A stretch of 64,000 bases of DNA from Teichococcus coralli (GTDB lineage Bacteria > Pseudomonadota > Alphaproteobacteria > Acetobacterales > Acetobacteraceae): the NCBI RefSeq assembly GCF_009829925.1, contig NZ_SNVJ01000004.1, positions 186,001 through 250,000 on the forward strand, in the 5' to 3' direction. The notes beneath the pieces are model-generated. The model was not told where the DNA came from. It did no database searches and saw only the letters and a list, made by a program, of their open reading frames with translations. A program made the position numbers and the translations under genes. Each line of letters opens with the position of its first letter. Position 1 is the stretch's first letter. Positions 45,714 through 54,053 of this stretch are shown here, piece after piece.

Positions 45714-45843
45714 GGCTGGGGGAAAGAATTCCCCCAGCCCCCCGTCTTCTTTCTTGGCACTACCCACGCGGGCGGAAAGCGCAGCCTGAAACGGACAGAA
45801 AGAAGATGGGGGCTCGGGGGAATTCGTTCCCCCGGCCTTTTTT
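45714..45843. repeat. Dispersed paired inverted repeat (copy C)
   Basis: The left arm is GGGGGAAAGAATTCCCCC (45718-45735) then CCCCGTCTTCTTTC. The right arm is AGAAAGAAGATGGGGG then CGGGGGAATTC and GTTCCCCCG (about 45797-45834). The two arms are inverted copies. It lies between the convergent katE and PPC genes. Confidence 0.8.
45814..45843 (+). terminator. Intrinsic terminator after katE
   Basis: TCGGGGGAA pairs with TTCCCCCGG and is followed by CCTTTTTTC. It is the right arm of repeat copy C and has a proper U-tract on the plus strand, as does the one at 12461. Confidence 0.75.
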
Positions 45844-46287
45844 CTACCTGTCGAGCCGAATCAGCGGCAGCCCGGTCTCCTTGTCCTGCACGCGCTGCAG
45901 GTGCGCCGGCGATTCCGTGATGATCACCTCCAGGGTGGGCCGGACATGGCCTTCCTTGAGGTCGCCGCCCAAGGCGGCGCCGTCGCGCCGCGCGAGCACG
46001 GTGTGGAGGTGAAGCATCGGCTTGCCATCCTCGCCGAGAGCGATGTCGCCGTTCAGCGAGACGACCTCCACCTGCTCCTCGATCGGGATCGGCTCGTACT
46101 GCTTGCTTTCCCAGTCGAAGAAACGGACCGTCGCGCGCTGGAAGGCGCCGATCGCCGAGACCTGACCGGCCGTCAGTCGGTTCTGCGCGGCGAAGGCCTC
46201 CAGGCTGGCGCGCACCTCGTCGCCGGTGCTCAGCACCACGACAAAGGTGCGCTGGCCATGCGCCTCGTGGATCAGCTTGCTCTTCAT
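45844..46287 (-). CDS. PPC (DUF296) domain protein
   Basis: A 147-residue protein that is a single PPC domain. TFVVVLSTGDEVRASLEAFA, SAIGAFQRATVRFFDWESK, VVSLNGDIALGEDGKPMLHLHTVLARRDG (with the HLH metal-like pair) and LEVIITESP follow the family order. PPC domains are found in plant AT-hook proteins and bacterial stress loci, forming trimers; the bacterial role is unknown. It lies 16 bases after the transducer-like gene, so the two form an operon behind an EcfG-like promoter. Confidence 0.85.
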   Translation of the reverse strand: MKSKLIHEAHGQRTFVVVLSTGDEVRASLEAFAAQNRLTAGQVSAIGAFQRATVRFFDWESKQYEPIPIEEQVEVVSLNGDIALGEDGKPMLHLHTVLARRDGAALGGDLKEGHVRPTLEVIITESPAHLQRVQDKETGLPLIRLDR

Positions 46288-46303
46288 GATGGCTCTCCTG
46301 TGC

Positions 46304-46669
46304 TCACTCGGAGAAGGCGATGGTGCTCAACAGCGCCAGGGCCGGCTGACGGGAATCCAGCCGCGTGTGCTGCGCCACCACCGGAACGTCCGAGCGCAGC
46401 AGGCTGGCATAGTCGGTGTCACGCGGGACCGGCTCGGGGTCGGAGAGGTCGTTGAAGCGGAAATGCCGGGTGCGCCTGGCCGGGACGGTCAGCGCATAGG
46501 GACCGGCCGGCTCGCGGTCGGCGAAGAAGATGGTCAGTTCCATTCTCGCGTCCTGGTCGTTGGGGTTCAGGACGGAGATGGTCTCGTGGCTTTCGAGCGC
46601 GCGGCCCTCGCCGGTGCTCTGGCCGGGGATATAGCCCTCCGGTATGGCCCATGTGGTCTTGCCGATCAT
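46304..46669 (-). CDS. Sensory rhodopsin transducer (ASRT)-like protein
   Basis: A 121-residue beta-rich protein matching the family of the soluble Anabaena sensory rhodopsin transducer. It starts KTTWAIPEGYIPG and has ISVLNPNDQDARMELTIFFADREP, the RRTRHFRFNDL block, and DYASLLRSDVPVVAQHTRLDSRQ. Relatives bind carbohydrate or DNA in vitro, and most occur without any rhodopsin. No rhodopsin gene is in the window. It leads the two-gene operon with the PPC protein and is divergent from the metallo-beta-lactamase-fold gene. Confidence 0.85.
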   Translation of the reverse strand: MIGKTTWAIPEGYIPGQSTGEGRALESHETISVLNPNDQDARMELTIFFADREPAGPYALTVPARRTRHFRFNDLSDPEPVPRDTDYASLLRSDVPVVAQHTRLDSRQPALALLSTIAFSE

Positions 46670-46693
46670 CGGTTCCTCCTTGCCTGCCAGGAG

Positions 46694-46719
46694 AACCGCC
46701 GTCGGAGATGCGCGTTTCC
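46694..46719 (-). promoter_or_regulatory. Sigma-EcfG-like promoter GGAAAC-N17-GTT
   Basis: On the minus strand GGAAAC (46714-46719) and GTT (46694-46696) are 17 bases apart, 25 bases before the transducer-like start. The -35 differs by one inserted A from GGAAC. Match and position support stress control of the ASRT-PPC operon. Confidence 0.4.
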
Positions 46720-46773
46720 GCCAAGGCTGCCAAAGATCCGGGCAGCGGCGCCACCCTTCCTGAGGACAGCAAC

Positions 46774-47769
46774 ATGGCTTGGCTGGTGCAGCCCCGGCTC
46801 GTCAACGACCCGTTCTCCGACCCCACCCTGCTGCTCGACTTCGCCTTCGCGCGCCGGGCACTGCTGTTCGACCTGGGCGACCTCGCCGCCCTTTCCGCGC
46901 GCGAGATCATCCGGACGACGCATGTCTTTGTCTCGCACATGCACATGGATCATTTTTCAGGGTTCGACCGACTGCTGCGGCTGAACCTCTACCAGCCCCG
47001 CACGGTGCACCTGATCGGGCCGCCCGGCCTGTGCGACGCGGTGGCGGCCAAGCTCGCGGCCTATACCTGGAACCTGCTGGGCCCGAATTCGGCCGATTTC
47101 CGGCTCATCGCGGAGGAATGGCTGCCGGGCGCGCCGGGCGGCCGCAGCCTCTTCGCGGCACAGGAGGCGTTCCGGCGGCGGGAGCTTGCGCCGCCTGCGC
47201 GGACGGGCCGCATCCTGCTGGAGGAGGGGGACTTCACGGTCGAGGCCGCGCTGCTGGATCACGGCATCCCCTGCCTCGCCTTTGCCTTGCAGGAGACGCT
47301 GCGGGTGAACGTCCACCGGCCTGCCCTGGAGGCGGCGGGGCTGCCGGTCGGCCCCTGGCTGACGGCGGCCAAGCAGGCGATGCGGCGCGGCGCGGCGGAG
47401 GGGACGGAAATCGCCATCGATGCGGGCCGCGGCGTGAGGCTGGAATGGCTGCGGGAGCGGGGCGTGCTGCGGGCCGGGCCGGGCCAGCGCATCACCTATG
47501 CGACCGATCTCGGCGCCTCGCCAGGCAATGTCGAGGCGCTGGTGAGCCTCGCCCGGGGTTCGGACATGCTGTTCATCGAGGCCGGCTTCCTGGCGGAGGA
47601 TGGCGCCATGGCGGCGCGCAAGAACCACCTCACCGCCGCGCAGGCCGGTGGCATCGCGCGCGCTGCCGGGGTGGTGCATGCCCGGCCGATGCATTTCTCC
47701 TCGCGCTACGCCGGGCGGGAGGAGGCGCTGCGGCAGGAGTTCGCGGCGGCCTTCGGAGCCGCCGCCTGA
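46774..47769 (+). CDS. Metallo-beta-lactamase fold protein (ribonuclease Z-like)
   Basis: A 331-residue protein. The metal-binding motif is HMHMDHFSGFDR at about residues 55-66. A C-terminal HFSSRYAGREEAL segment resembles the RNase Z end, and a later DLGASPGNVEAL holds a likely metal Asp. A longer helical insert with Pro/Gly residues is present. The family includes tRNA 3'-end nucleases and other hydrolases; its divergence suggests it is not the housekeeping RNase Z. ATG 46774 follows GAGGA. It is divergent from the transducer-like operon. Confidence 0.8.
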   Translation: MAWLVQPRLVNDPFSDPTLLLDFAFARRALLFDLGDLAALSAREIIRTTHVFVSHMHMDHFSGFDRLLRLNLYQPRTVHLIGPPGLCDAVAAKLAAYTWNLLGPNSADFRLIAEEWLPGAPGGRSLFAAQEAFRRRELAPPARTGRILLEEGDFTVEAALLDHGIPCLAFALQETLRVNVHRPALEAAGLPVGPWLTAAKQAMRRGAAEGTEIAIDAGRGVRLEWLRERGVLRAGPGQRITYATDLGASPGNVEALVSLARGSDMLFIEAGFLAEDGAMAARKNHLTAAQAGGIARAAGVVHARPMHFSSRYAGREEALRQEFAAAFGAAA

Positions 47770-47785
47770 GCGCGAGGTGGCGCCG

Positions 47786-48028
47786 CTACTTGTTGTGCCG
47801 GCCGGTCTGGCCGGGATCCACCCCGCCCTGCGGCGTTGCGTCGTTCATCGTGTCGCCTTCATCCGTGTTCTCGCCGCGCAGCACGGCGGGATCGGTGCCG
47901 CGCCCGAAGGTGCCCTTGGAGGCGTTGATGCCGGGATCGCGCTGCAGGTCATCCGGCGGACGGGGGGTGTCCTGCATCAGCCCCTGCTCGCGATCCTTGC
48001 CGCCCTTGGCGTGTTTCGAGGCCGTCAT
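47786..48028 (-). CDS. Small disordered stress-type protein
   Basis: An 80-residue hydrophilic protein with no recognised domain. It is rich in Gly, Asp, Lys and Pro (KHAKGGKDREQGLMQDTP, GTDPAVLRGENTDEGD) and has no hydrophobic core, so it is probably disordered. An EcfG-like promoter with exact 18-base spacing lies 29 bases upstream. Small disordered proteins are frequent members of the alphaproteobacterial stress regulon. ATG 48028 is preceded by GGGAG. Confidence 0.6.
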   Translation of the reverse strand: MTASKHAKGGKDREQGLMQDTPRPPDDLQRDPGINASKGTFGRGTDPAVLRGENTDEGDTMNDATPQGGVDPGQTGRHNK

Positions 48029-48056
48029 CTGGCGTCTCCCGGTTGTACCCTCGCGT

Positions 48057-48082
48057 AACCGACAGGACCACCGCGGGGTTCC
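48057..48082 (-). promoter_or_regulatory. Sigma-EcfG-like promoter GGAAC-N18-GTT
   Basis: On the minus strand GGAAC (48078-48082) and GTT (48057-48059) are 18 bases apart, 29 bases before the start of the 80-residue gene. Spacing and motif equal those of the site at 37327. Confidence 0.6.
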
Positions 48083-48091
48083 GCCGGGATG

Positions 48092-49681
48092 TCAGCGCGC
48101 CCGGATCAGGTCCGCGCCCTTCTCGGCGATCATCAGCACGGCGGCCTGGGTGTTGCCCGAAACCTCGGTGGGCATCACCGAGGCGTCCACCACGCGGAGG
48201 CCCTGCAAGCCATGCACGCGGAGCCGGTCGTCCACCACGGCGTCCGGCCCCTGGCCCATGCTGCAGGTGCCGACCGGATGGTAGATGGTCTGGCCGTTGC
48301 GCCGCGCGAAGTCGAGCCATTGCGCGTCGGTCTGCACCTCCGCGCCGGGGCTCAGCTCCCGCTCGACCAGGGGCGAAATGGCCGGTTGCGCCATGATGCG
48401 GCGGGCGACCTGCATGCCGCGCACCATGGTCTCCTGGTCCAGCGGGCTGGCCAGGAAGTTGGGGCGGATGGCGGGTGGCTGGCGCGGATCGGGCGAGCGG
48501 AGGTGGATGGTGCCGCGCGATTCCGGGCGAAGCTGGGTCACGCCGACCGTCATGCCCGGCAGCTTGTCGAGCACGCGGTCGGCGGCGTTGGCGTAGCTGG
48601 CATGCATGAAGAAGTACTGCACATCCGGCGTGGCGAGCTCCGGCCGGGTGCGGACGAAGCCGTGCGCCAGGCCGGTGCCCAGCGTCAGGATGCCCTTTCG
48701 CGTCAGGAAGTACTGCGCCACGGCCTTGGCCAGGCGCCAGCCGCGCGCCAGCTCGTTCAGCGTGATCGGCTGCGTCACGCGCCAGTTCATGCGCGTGCAG
48801 TAGTGGTCGCGGTAGTTGCGGCCGACGCCCGGCAGCGCGTGCGCGACCGGCACGCCGGCCGCCCCCAGCACTTCCGGATTGCCGATGCCGGACAGCTCCA
48901 TCAGGTGCGGCGACTGCACCGCGCCGGCCGCCAGGATCACCTCGCCGCGCGCCGTGACCTGCTTCTCCGCCTCGCCCTGACGATAAACGACGCCGGTGAC
49001 GCGGCTGCCCTCCAGCACCAGCCGGGTGGCGTGCACCTCCGTCCAGACGGCGAGGTTGGGGCGGGAGAGGACCGGGCGCAGATAGGCCTCGGCGGCGCTC
49101 CAGCGGCGGCCGTTCTTCTGGTTGACCTGGTAATAGCCGAAGCCTTCCTGCTCGGCGCCGTTGTAGTCCGGGTTGCGCGGGAAGCCCGCCTGTTCGCCGG
49201 CCTCGATGAAGGCCTCCGCCAGCGGGTTGCGCTCGGCGACGCGGACGATGTTCATCGGCCCCTCGCCGCCGCGCCATTCGTTGCCGCCGTCCTCGAAGCG
49301 CTCCAGCTTGCGGAAATACGGCAACACGTCGGCATAGCTCCAGCCGCGGTTGCCGAGCTGCGCCCAGTTGTCGAAGTCCATCGCCTGGCCGCGCACGAAG
49401 ATCATGCCGTTGATCAGCGTGGAGCCGCCGAGCCCCTTGCCGCGCGGCACGACGATGCGGCGGTCGAGCGTGCCTGGTTCGGGATCGGTCTCGAAGCGCC
49501 AGTTGAAGCGCTCGTTCACCAGCAGCTTGCTGAAGCCGGCGGGGATCGGGATCCAGAAGCCGCTGTCCTTGCCGCCCGCCTCCATCAGCAGCACGCGGTT
49601 GCGCGGGTCCTCGGAGAGGCGGTTGGCCAGCACGCAGCCGGCGGTGCCGCCGCCGACGATGACGTAGTCGAAGCTTTCCAT
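48092..49681 (-). CDS. GMC family oxidoreductase (choline dehydrogenase-like)
   Basis: A 529-residue FAD-dependent alcohol oxidoreductase. The FAD motif is YVIVGGGTAGCVLANRLSED near residue 5-24. GGSTLINGMIFVRGQAMDFDNW is the GMC signature 1 area (split), EVILAAGAVQSPHLMELSGIG is signature 2, and the C-terminal catalytic block has YHPVGTCSMG with the His and VVDASVMPTEVSGNTQA. It oxidises an alcohol group of an unknown substrate. It follows the AroE-like gene by 49 bases and is last in the transporter operon, so the imported compound is probably its substrate. Confidence 0.92.
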   Translation of the reverse strand: MESFDYVIVGGGTAGCVLANRLSEDPRNRVLLMEAGGKDSGFWIPIPAGFSKLLVNERFNWRFETDPEPGTLDRRIVVPRGKGLGGSTLINGMIFVRGQAMDFDNWAQLGNRGWSYADVLPYFRKLERFEDGGNEWRGGEGPMNIVRVAERNPLAEAFIEAGEQAGFPRNPDYNGAEQEGFGYYQVNQKNGRRWSAAEAYLRPVLSRPNLAVWTEVHATRLVLEGSRVTGVVYRQGEAEKQVTARGEVILAAGAVQSPHLMELSGIGNPEVLGAAGVPVAHALPGVGRNYRDHYCTRMNWRVTQPITLNELARGWRLAKAVAQYFLTRKGILTLGTGLAHGFVRTRPELATPDVQYFFMHASYANAADRVLDKLPGMTVGVTQLRPESRGTIHLRSPDPRQPPAIRPNFLASPLDQETMVRGMQVARRIMAQPAISPLVERELSPGAEVQTDAQWLDFARRNGQTIYHPVGTCSMGQGPDAVVDDRLRVHGLQGLRVVDASVMPTEVSGNTQAAVLMIAEKGADLIRAR

Positions 49682-49730
49682 GGGCAGGGGTCCGATCACC
49701 GCGGCCCGGGGGCCGCGAGCCTTCTTGCGG

Positions 49731-50525
49731 TCAGGCGGTCATGCCGAGGTACTCGGCCATCAGGTTGAGCTGGCTGGTCAGCATCGGCATGCCGGGATGG
49801 GTGCGGCAGCCGCGCTTCGTGGCTTCCGCCAGCAGCGGCGTCACCGTGGGCTGCATGATGACTTCCGCGACGGTCTGGCTGGGGCCGATGTTCTCGACGG
49901 CGAAGGGCAGGGCGTCGCCTTCGGCCAGGCCGAGCGAGGTGCCGTTCACCAGCAGGTCATGCCCCGCCGGGTCGGCGCCGCCGACCTCCACGGGAACGCC
50001 CGGATAGGCCGCTGCCACGCGGTCGCGCAGCGCCTCGGCCTTGGCGCGGGTGCGGTTGGCGAGCGTCAGTCGCGCCACGCCCGCCTCGGCCAGGGCGAAG
50101 GCGATGGCGTTCGCCGCGCCGCCCGCCCCGGCCAGGTAGGCGCGCATCCCCCTGGGTTCGATGCCGCCCGCGCGCAGGCCGCCGACGAAGCCGGCGCCGT
50201 CGAGCATGGTGCCGGAAAGGCGGCCATCGGCGATCCGCACCGCATTCACCGCGCCGCTCTGCTTCGCGGCCGCGCTGGTCTCGTCGCAGAGGTCAAGCAT
50301 GGCGGTCTTGTGCGGAACGGTGACGATCAGCCCGTGCAGGTTGCGCATTTGCCGGAGGCCGGCGACCAGCGCAGGGAGGTCCGCCGGGCCGACATGAATC
50401 GGCACCATCACGCCGTCCACGCCGCGCTCGCGCATCATCGCGTTCAGCGCCTGCGGCGTCTTCACGTGGTGGATCGGGTCGGCGAGGATGCCCCAGATCC
50501 GCGTCCGCCCGGTGATCTCGGTCAT
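49731..50525 (-). CDS. Shikimate dehydrogenase-like (AroE family) protein
   Basis: A 264-residue protein. It has the AroE fold pattern: ILADPIHHVKTPQALNAMM, NLHGLIVTVPHKTAM with the catalytic Lys, and GAVNAVR. The catalytic Asp is in TMLDGAGFVGGL, and the NAD(P) motif GAGGAANAIAFALAEAG follows. The usual NTDG is MLDG and the usual GAVNT is GAVNA, so substrate contacts are altered. It is likely a catabolic dehydrogenase for quinate, shikimate or a similar cyclic polyol rather than the aromatic-pathway enzyme. It follows livF by 14 bases. Confidence 0.82.
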   Translation of the reverse strand: MTEITGRTRIWGILADPIHHVKTPQALNAMMRERGVDGVMVPIHVGPADLPALVAGLRQMRNLHGLIVTVPHKTAMLDLCDETSAAAKQSGAVNAVRIADGRLSGTMLDGAGFVGGLRAGGIEPRGMRAYLAGAGGAANAIAFALAEAGVARLTLANRTRAKAEALRDRVAAAYPGVPVEVGGADPAGHDLLVNGTSLGLAEGDALPFAVENIGPSQTVAEVIMQPTVTPLLAEATKRGCRTHPGMPMLTSQLNLMAEYLGMTA

Positions 50526-50539
50526 GCTCGCGCGCTCCC

Positions 50540-51244
50540 TCAGAGGCCCAGATAGGCGGTCTTGACGTGCGGGTCGGCCAGCAGGCCCGGCCCGGTGTTC
50601 TCGATCGAGATCTGGCCGTTCTCGATGACATAGGCGCGGGCGGCGATCTTCAGCGCGTGGAAGGCCTTCTGCTCGACCAGCAGCACCGTGGTGCCCATCG
50701 CCGCGATGCGCTCGACGATGCCGAACATCTGCTGCACGATGATCGGCGCGAGGCCGAGCGAGGGCTCGTCCAGCATCAGCAGCTTGGGGTTGGCCATCAG
50801 GCCGCGGGCGATCGCCACCATCTGCTGCTCGCCGCCCGAGAGGGAGCCCGCCATCTGCGAGAGCCGCTCGCGCACGCGGGGGAAAAGGTCGAGCACCTCC
50901 TCCATCCGCTGCGCCGCGCCCTCGCGCGCGGCGGGGTGGTAGCAGCCCATCAGCACGTTGTCGCGCACGGTCATCACCGGGAAGAGCTGGCGCGCCTCCG
51001 GCACCATGATCAGCCCGCGGCCGACGATCTCGGCCGGGCCGAGCCCCTCCAGCCGCTCGCCATTCAGCTCGACCTTGCCGGCGGTGGGCCGGATCAGGCC
51101 GGAGATGGCGCGCAGCAGGGTCGTCTTGCCCGCGCCGTTGGCGCCGATGATGGTGACGATCTCGCCCGCCTCCACATGCAGCGAGAGGCCCTGGAGGATG
51201 GTGGTGCGGCCGTAGCCCGCGGCGAGGTCAGTGACCCTGAGCAT
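50540..51244 (-). CDS. livF: Branched-chain amino acid-type ABC transporter ATPase, LivF-like
   Basis: A 234-residue ATPase. Walker A is GANGAGKTTLL, the Q-loop region has PEARQLFPVMTV, and the signature is LSGGEQQMVAIARGLM. Walker B is LLMLDEPSLGLAP and the switch His region TTVLLVEQKAFHAL. It powers uptake with the fused LivM-LivG protein. The start overlaps the end of that gene by 17 bases. The real substrate is not known; this transporter class also carries aromatic acids and other small organics. Confidence 0.93.
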   Translation of the reverse strand: MLRVTDLAAGYGRTTILQGLSLHVEAGEIVTIIGANGAGKTTLLRAISGLIRPTAGKVELNGERLEGLGPAEIVGRGLIMVPEARQLFPVMTVRDNVLMGCYHPAAREGAAQRMEEVLDLFPRVRERLSQMAGSLSGGEQQMVAIARGLMANPKLLMLDEPSLGLAPIIVQQMFGIVERIAAMGTTVLLVEQKAFHALKIAARAYVIENGQISIENTGPGLLADPHVKTAYLGL

Positions 51245-53063
51245 CGACGAAGTCCTCCCCGAGATAGGCCTCGATCACGGCGCGGTCCTGCACCACGGCG
51301 CGCGGCTCGCCCTCGGCGATGACGCGGCCGGAGTCGACCACGACGATGCGGTCCGAGATGCTCATGATGGCGTGCATGTTGTGCTCGATGGCGATGATGC
51401 TGACCCCGCTGTCGCGGATGGTGCGGATCAGCTGCACCATTCTTTGCGTGTCGGCCTGGCTCTGCCCGGCCATCACCTCGTCGAGCAGCAGGATGGAGGG
51501 CTCGGTGGCCAGGGTGCGCGCCACCTCCAGCCGCTTCAGCCCGCCGATCGGCAGGTTGCGCGCCTCCACCTCGGCGACGTCGTCCAGCCCCACCAGCTTC
51601 GCGGTGCGCAGCGCCACGGCGCGCGCCTCGGCGACGTCGGCGTGGCGCATGAAGGCGCCGATCATGATGTTCTCCAGCACCGTCAGCTTGCCGAAGGGCT
51701 GCACGATCTGGAAGGTGCGGCCGACGCCGAGCCGGGCGAAGGCGTCCGGCGCGCGCGGTTCGACCAGCTTGCCGTCCGGCCCGCGCACCGTCACCGTGCC
51801 GGAGGAGGGCGCGAGGAAGCCGGAGAGCTGGTTGAACAGCGTCGTCTTGCCGGCGCCGTTGGGGCCGATGACGCCGAGGATCTCGCCGCGCTTCAGCGTG
51901 ATGGAGACGTTGTTGGTGGCGATGAGGCCGCCGAAGCGGCGCACCAGGTCGCGCCCCTCCAGCATGGTCTCGCCCGGCGTGCCTTGCGGCCTGGCCACCG
52001 GCGGCGGCGCCAGCGCCGGCGCGAGGTTGCCGCCCCCCGGCAGCCGGTCGAGCCAGCCGGTGACGCGCCGGCCGAAGGTGCCGACAAGGCCGGCCGGCAT
52101 GGTGAGCGTGATGACCACCAGCGCCGTGCCGTAGACGAAGCCGTGCAGGCCGTTGGCGCTGGCGCCGAGCCAGACGCGCGCCGCCTCGGCCAGGGGCACT
52201 ACCAGCAGCGCGCCGAAGACCGGGCCGGCGACGGTGCCGAGGCCGCCGATCAGCGCGTACATGGCGATCTCGATCGAGGTCGGCAGCGAGAACATCGTCG
52301 CCGGCTCCAGGAAGGTCAGGTACATCGCGTGGAAGGCGCCGACCACGGCAGTTAGGCCGGCCGAGACCATCACCGCGCGCAGCTTAACGCCGGTGTTGTC
52401 GATGCCGGCGGCCAGCGCCGCGTCCTCGCGTTCGCGCACCGCTGTCAGCGCATAGCCCAGCCGGCTGCCGCGGATCCACCAGGCGACCAGCACAGCGAAG
52501 ACCAGCAGGCCGAAGGCAATGTAGAGGTAGTTCGTCTTGTCATAGAAGATCATCCAGGCCCAGCCCGGATTGAGCGGCACGATCAGCCCCGCCGAGCCGC
52601 CGGTGATCCAGTCGAAATGGATGAAGAGCAGCCGCGTCACTTCCAGGAAGGCGATGGTGGCCAGCGAGAAGAACGGACCGCGCAGGCGGAAGCAGGGGTA
52701 GCCGATGGCGGCACCGACCAGCGCCGCCAGCGCCGCCGCCGGCCACATGCCGATCCAGGGCGAGAGGCCGAAATGCTGGATCAGCAGCGCCGTGCCGTAG
52801 CCGCCGATGCCGTAGAACACGGCATGGCCCAGCGAAAGCTGCCCGGCATAGCCGCCCATGATGTTCCAGGCGGAGGAGAGCGCGGCGAAGACGCAGATGG
52901 TCACCGCCACATGGGTGAGGAAGGGCGAGTTGATGGCGAGCGGAACCACCAGCAGCAGCGCCATGCCCAGCGCGGCGCAGTAGAAGCGCGGGTGCAGCAG
53001 GCGCGTGGCGAGGCCAGGCTTGCGCGGCGAGGGGCTGGCGGTCGCGATGACGGAGGCGTCCAT
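51228..53063 (-). CDS. Fused LivM permease-LivG ATPase
   Basis: A 611-residue protein. Residues about 15-340 form the LivM-like permease with eight to ten hydrophobic segments and AWNIMGGYAGQLSLGHAVFYGIGGYG. A linker of about 25 residues precedes the LivG-like ATPase: Walker A GPNGAGKTTLF, a signature-like LPIGGLKRLEVARTLA in place of LSGGQ, Walker B SILLLDEVMAGQ, and the His of ISIIAIEHNMHAI. The fusion is known in some alphaproteobacteria. ATG 53063 was chosen. The 5' end is 5 bases from livH. Confidence 0.92.
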   Translation of the reverse strand: MDASVIATASPSPRKPGLATRLLHPRFYCAALGMALLLVVPLAINSPFLTHVAVTICVFAALSSAWNIMGGYAGQLSLGHAVFYGIGGYGTALLIQHFGLSPWIGMWPAAALAALVGAAIGYPCFRLRGPFFSLATIAFLEVTRLLFIHFDWITGGSAGLIVPLNPGWAWMIFYDKTNYLYIAFGLLVFAVLVAWWIRGSRLGYALTAVREREDAALAAGIDNTGVKLRAVMVSAGLTAVVGAFHAMYLTFLEPATMFSLPTSIEIAMYALIGGLGTVAGPVFGALLVVPLAEAARVWLGASANGLHGFVYGTALVVITLTMPAGLVGTFGRRVTGWLDRLPGGGNLAPALAPPPVARPQGTPGETMLEGRDLVRRFGGLIATNNVSITLKRGEILGVIGPNGAGKTTLFNQLSGFLAPSSGTVTVRGPDGKLVEPRAPDAFARLGVGRTFQIVQPFGKLTVLENIMIGAFMRHADVAEARAVALRTAKLVGLDDVAEVEARNLPIGGLKRLEVARTLATEPSILLLDEVMAGQSQADTQRMVQLIRTIRDSGVSIIAIEHNMHAIMSISDRIVVVDSGRVIAEGEPRAVVQDRAVIEAYLGEDFVDAQGH

Positions 53064-53068
53064 GCTCC

Positions 53069-53941
53069 TCACTCCGTGCCACGGCCGAGGCCGAACAGGC
53101 CGGTCGGCTTGAAGATCAGGATGGCGATGAAGATGGCGAAATAGACCACCTCCTTCAGGTCGGGCGCGATGTAGTAGCCGGAAAGGCTGTCCACCAGGCC
53201 GATGATCATGGCGCCGAGAAAGGCGCCGTAGAGGCTGCGCATGCCGCCCAGCACCACGACCACGAAGGCGGTGAGCACGAAGTAGCTGCCGATGCTCGGC
53301 GTCACCGGGATCAGCGGCATGATCAGCGCGCTGGCGAGGCCGACGCAGGCGGCGCCGAGCCCGAAGGCGAAGACGTAGATCCGTTCCACCGGCACGCCCA
53401 TCAGCAGCGCGGCGTTGCGGTTCTGCGCGGTGGCGCGCACGGCGCGGCCGAGCGGCGTGGTCTGCATGAAGAGGTGCAACCCGCCCACTAAGGCGACGGC
53501 GCAGACCAGCATCACCGCCTGCCCGACCAGCAGCGAGTAGCCGCTGAAGCGCAGCGAGTGATGCACCGAGGGCACCTGCAGCGAATAGAGATCGGCGCCG
53601 AAGACCAGCAGCGCCAGGTTGATCAGCGCGATGGAGAGGCCGACGGTGGCGAAGATCTGGATGTGCTCCTCGGCGCCCAGCAGCGGCTGGATGACGAAGC
53701 GCTGGATCAGCGCGCCGATGACGAAGAGCAGCACCACCACCGGGACCGCGGCGACATAGGGATGCAGGCCGAGATGCGCGCCGAGCAGGTAGGTGGCATA
53801 CATGCCCACCATCAGCAGTTCGCCATGCGCGAAATTGACGACGCGGACGATGCCGAAGATCAGCGTCAGGCCGACGCTGATGATGGCGTACATGCTGCCC
53901 AGCAGGATGCCGTTGATGATGAGCTGGACGAGAATGTCCAT
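53069..53941 (-). CDS. livH: Branched-chain amino acid-type ABC transporter permease, LivH-like
   Basis: A 290-residue membrane protein with eight hydrophobic segments. Family blocks include QLIINGILLGSMYAIISVGLTLIFGIVRVVNFAHGEL (split) at the start, ATVGLSIALINLALLVFG, and the coupling region RAVRATAQNRNAALLMGVPVERIYVFAF. It ends with FKPTGLFG, like its relatives. It pairs with the fused LivM-LivG protein and the binding protein encoded 112 bases upstream. Confidence 0.93.
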   Translation of the reverse strand: MDILVQLIINGILLGSMYAIISVGLTLIFGIVRVVNFAHGELLMVGMYATYLLGAHLGLHPYVAAVPVVVLLFVIGALIQRFVIQPLLGAEEHIQIFATVGLSIALINLALLVFGADLYSLQVPSVHHSLRFSGYSLLVGQAVMLVCAVALVGGLHLFMQTTPLGRAVRATAQNRNAALLMGVPVERIYVFAFGLGAACVGLASALIMPLIPVTPSIGSYFVLTAFVVVVLGGMRSLYGAFLGAMIIGLVDSLSGYYIAPDLKEVVYFAIFIAILIFKPTGLFGLGRGTE

Positions 53942-54053
53942 GCGCGGAAGTCCTTCAGGCGGTCGGAGGGCCGGGGTGGGGTGGAGGGGTGGCGCGGCCG
54001 GCCGGGGCGGGCGCCCGTGCCCGATCTGCAGCGTGGGCGCCCGCGCATCGGGC

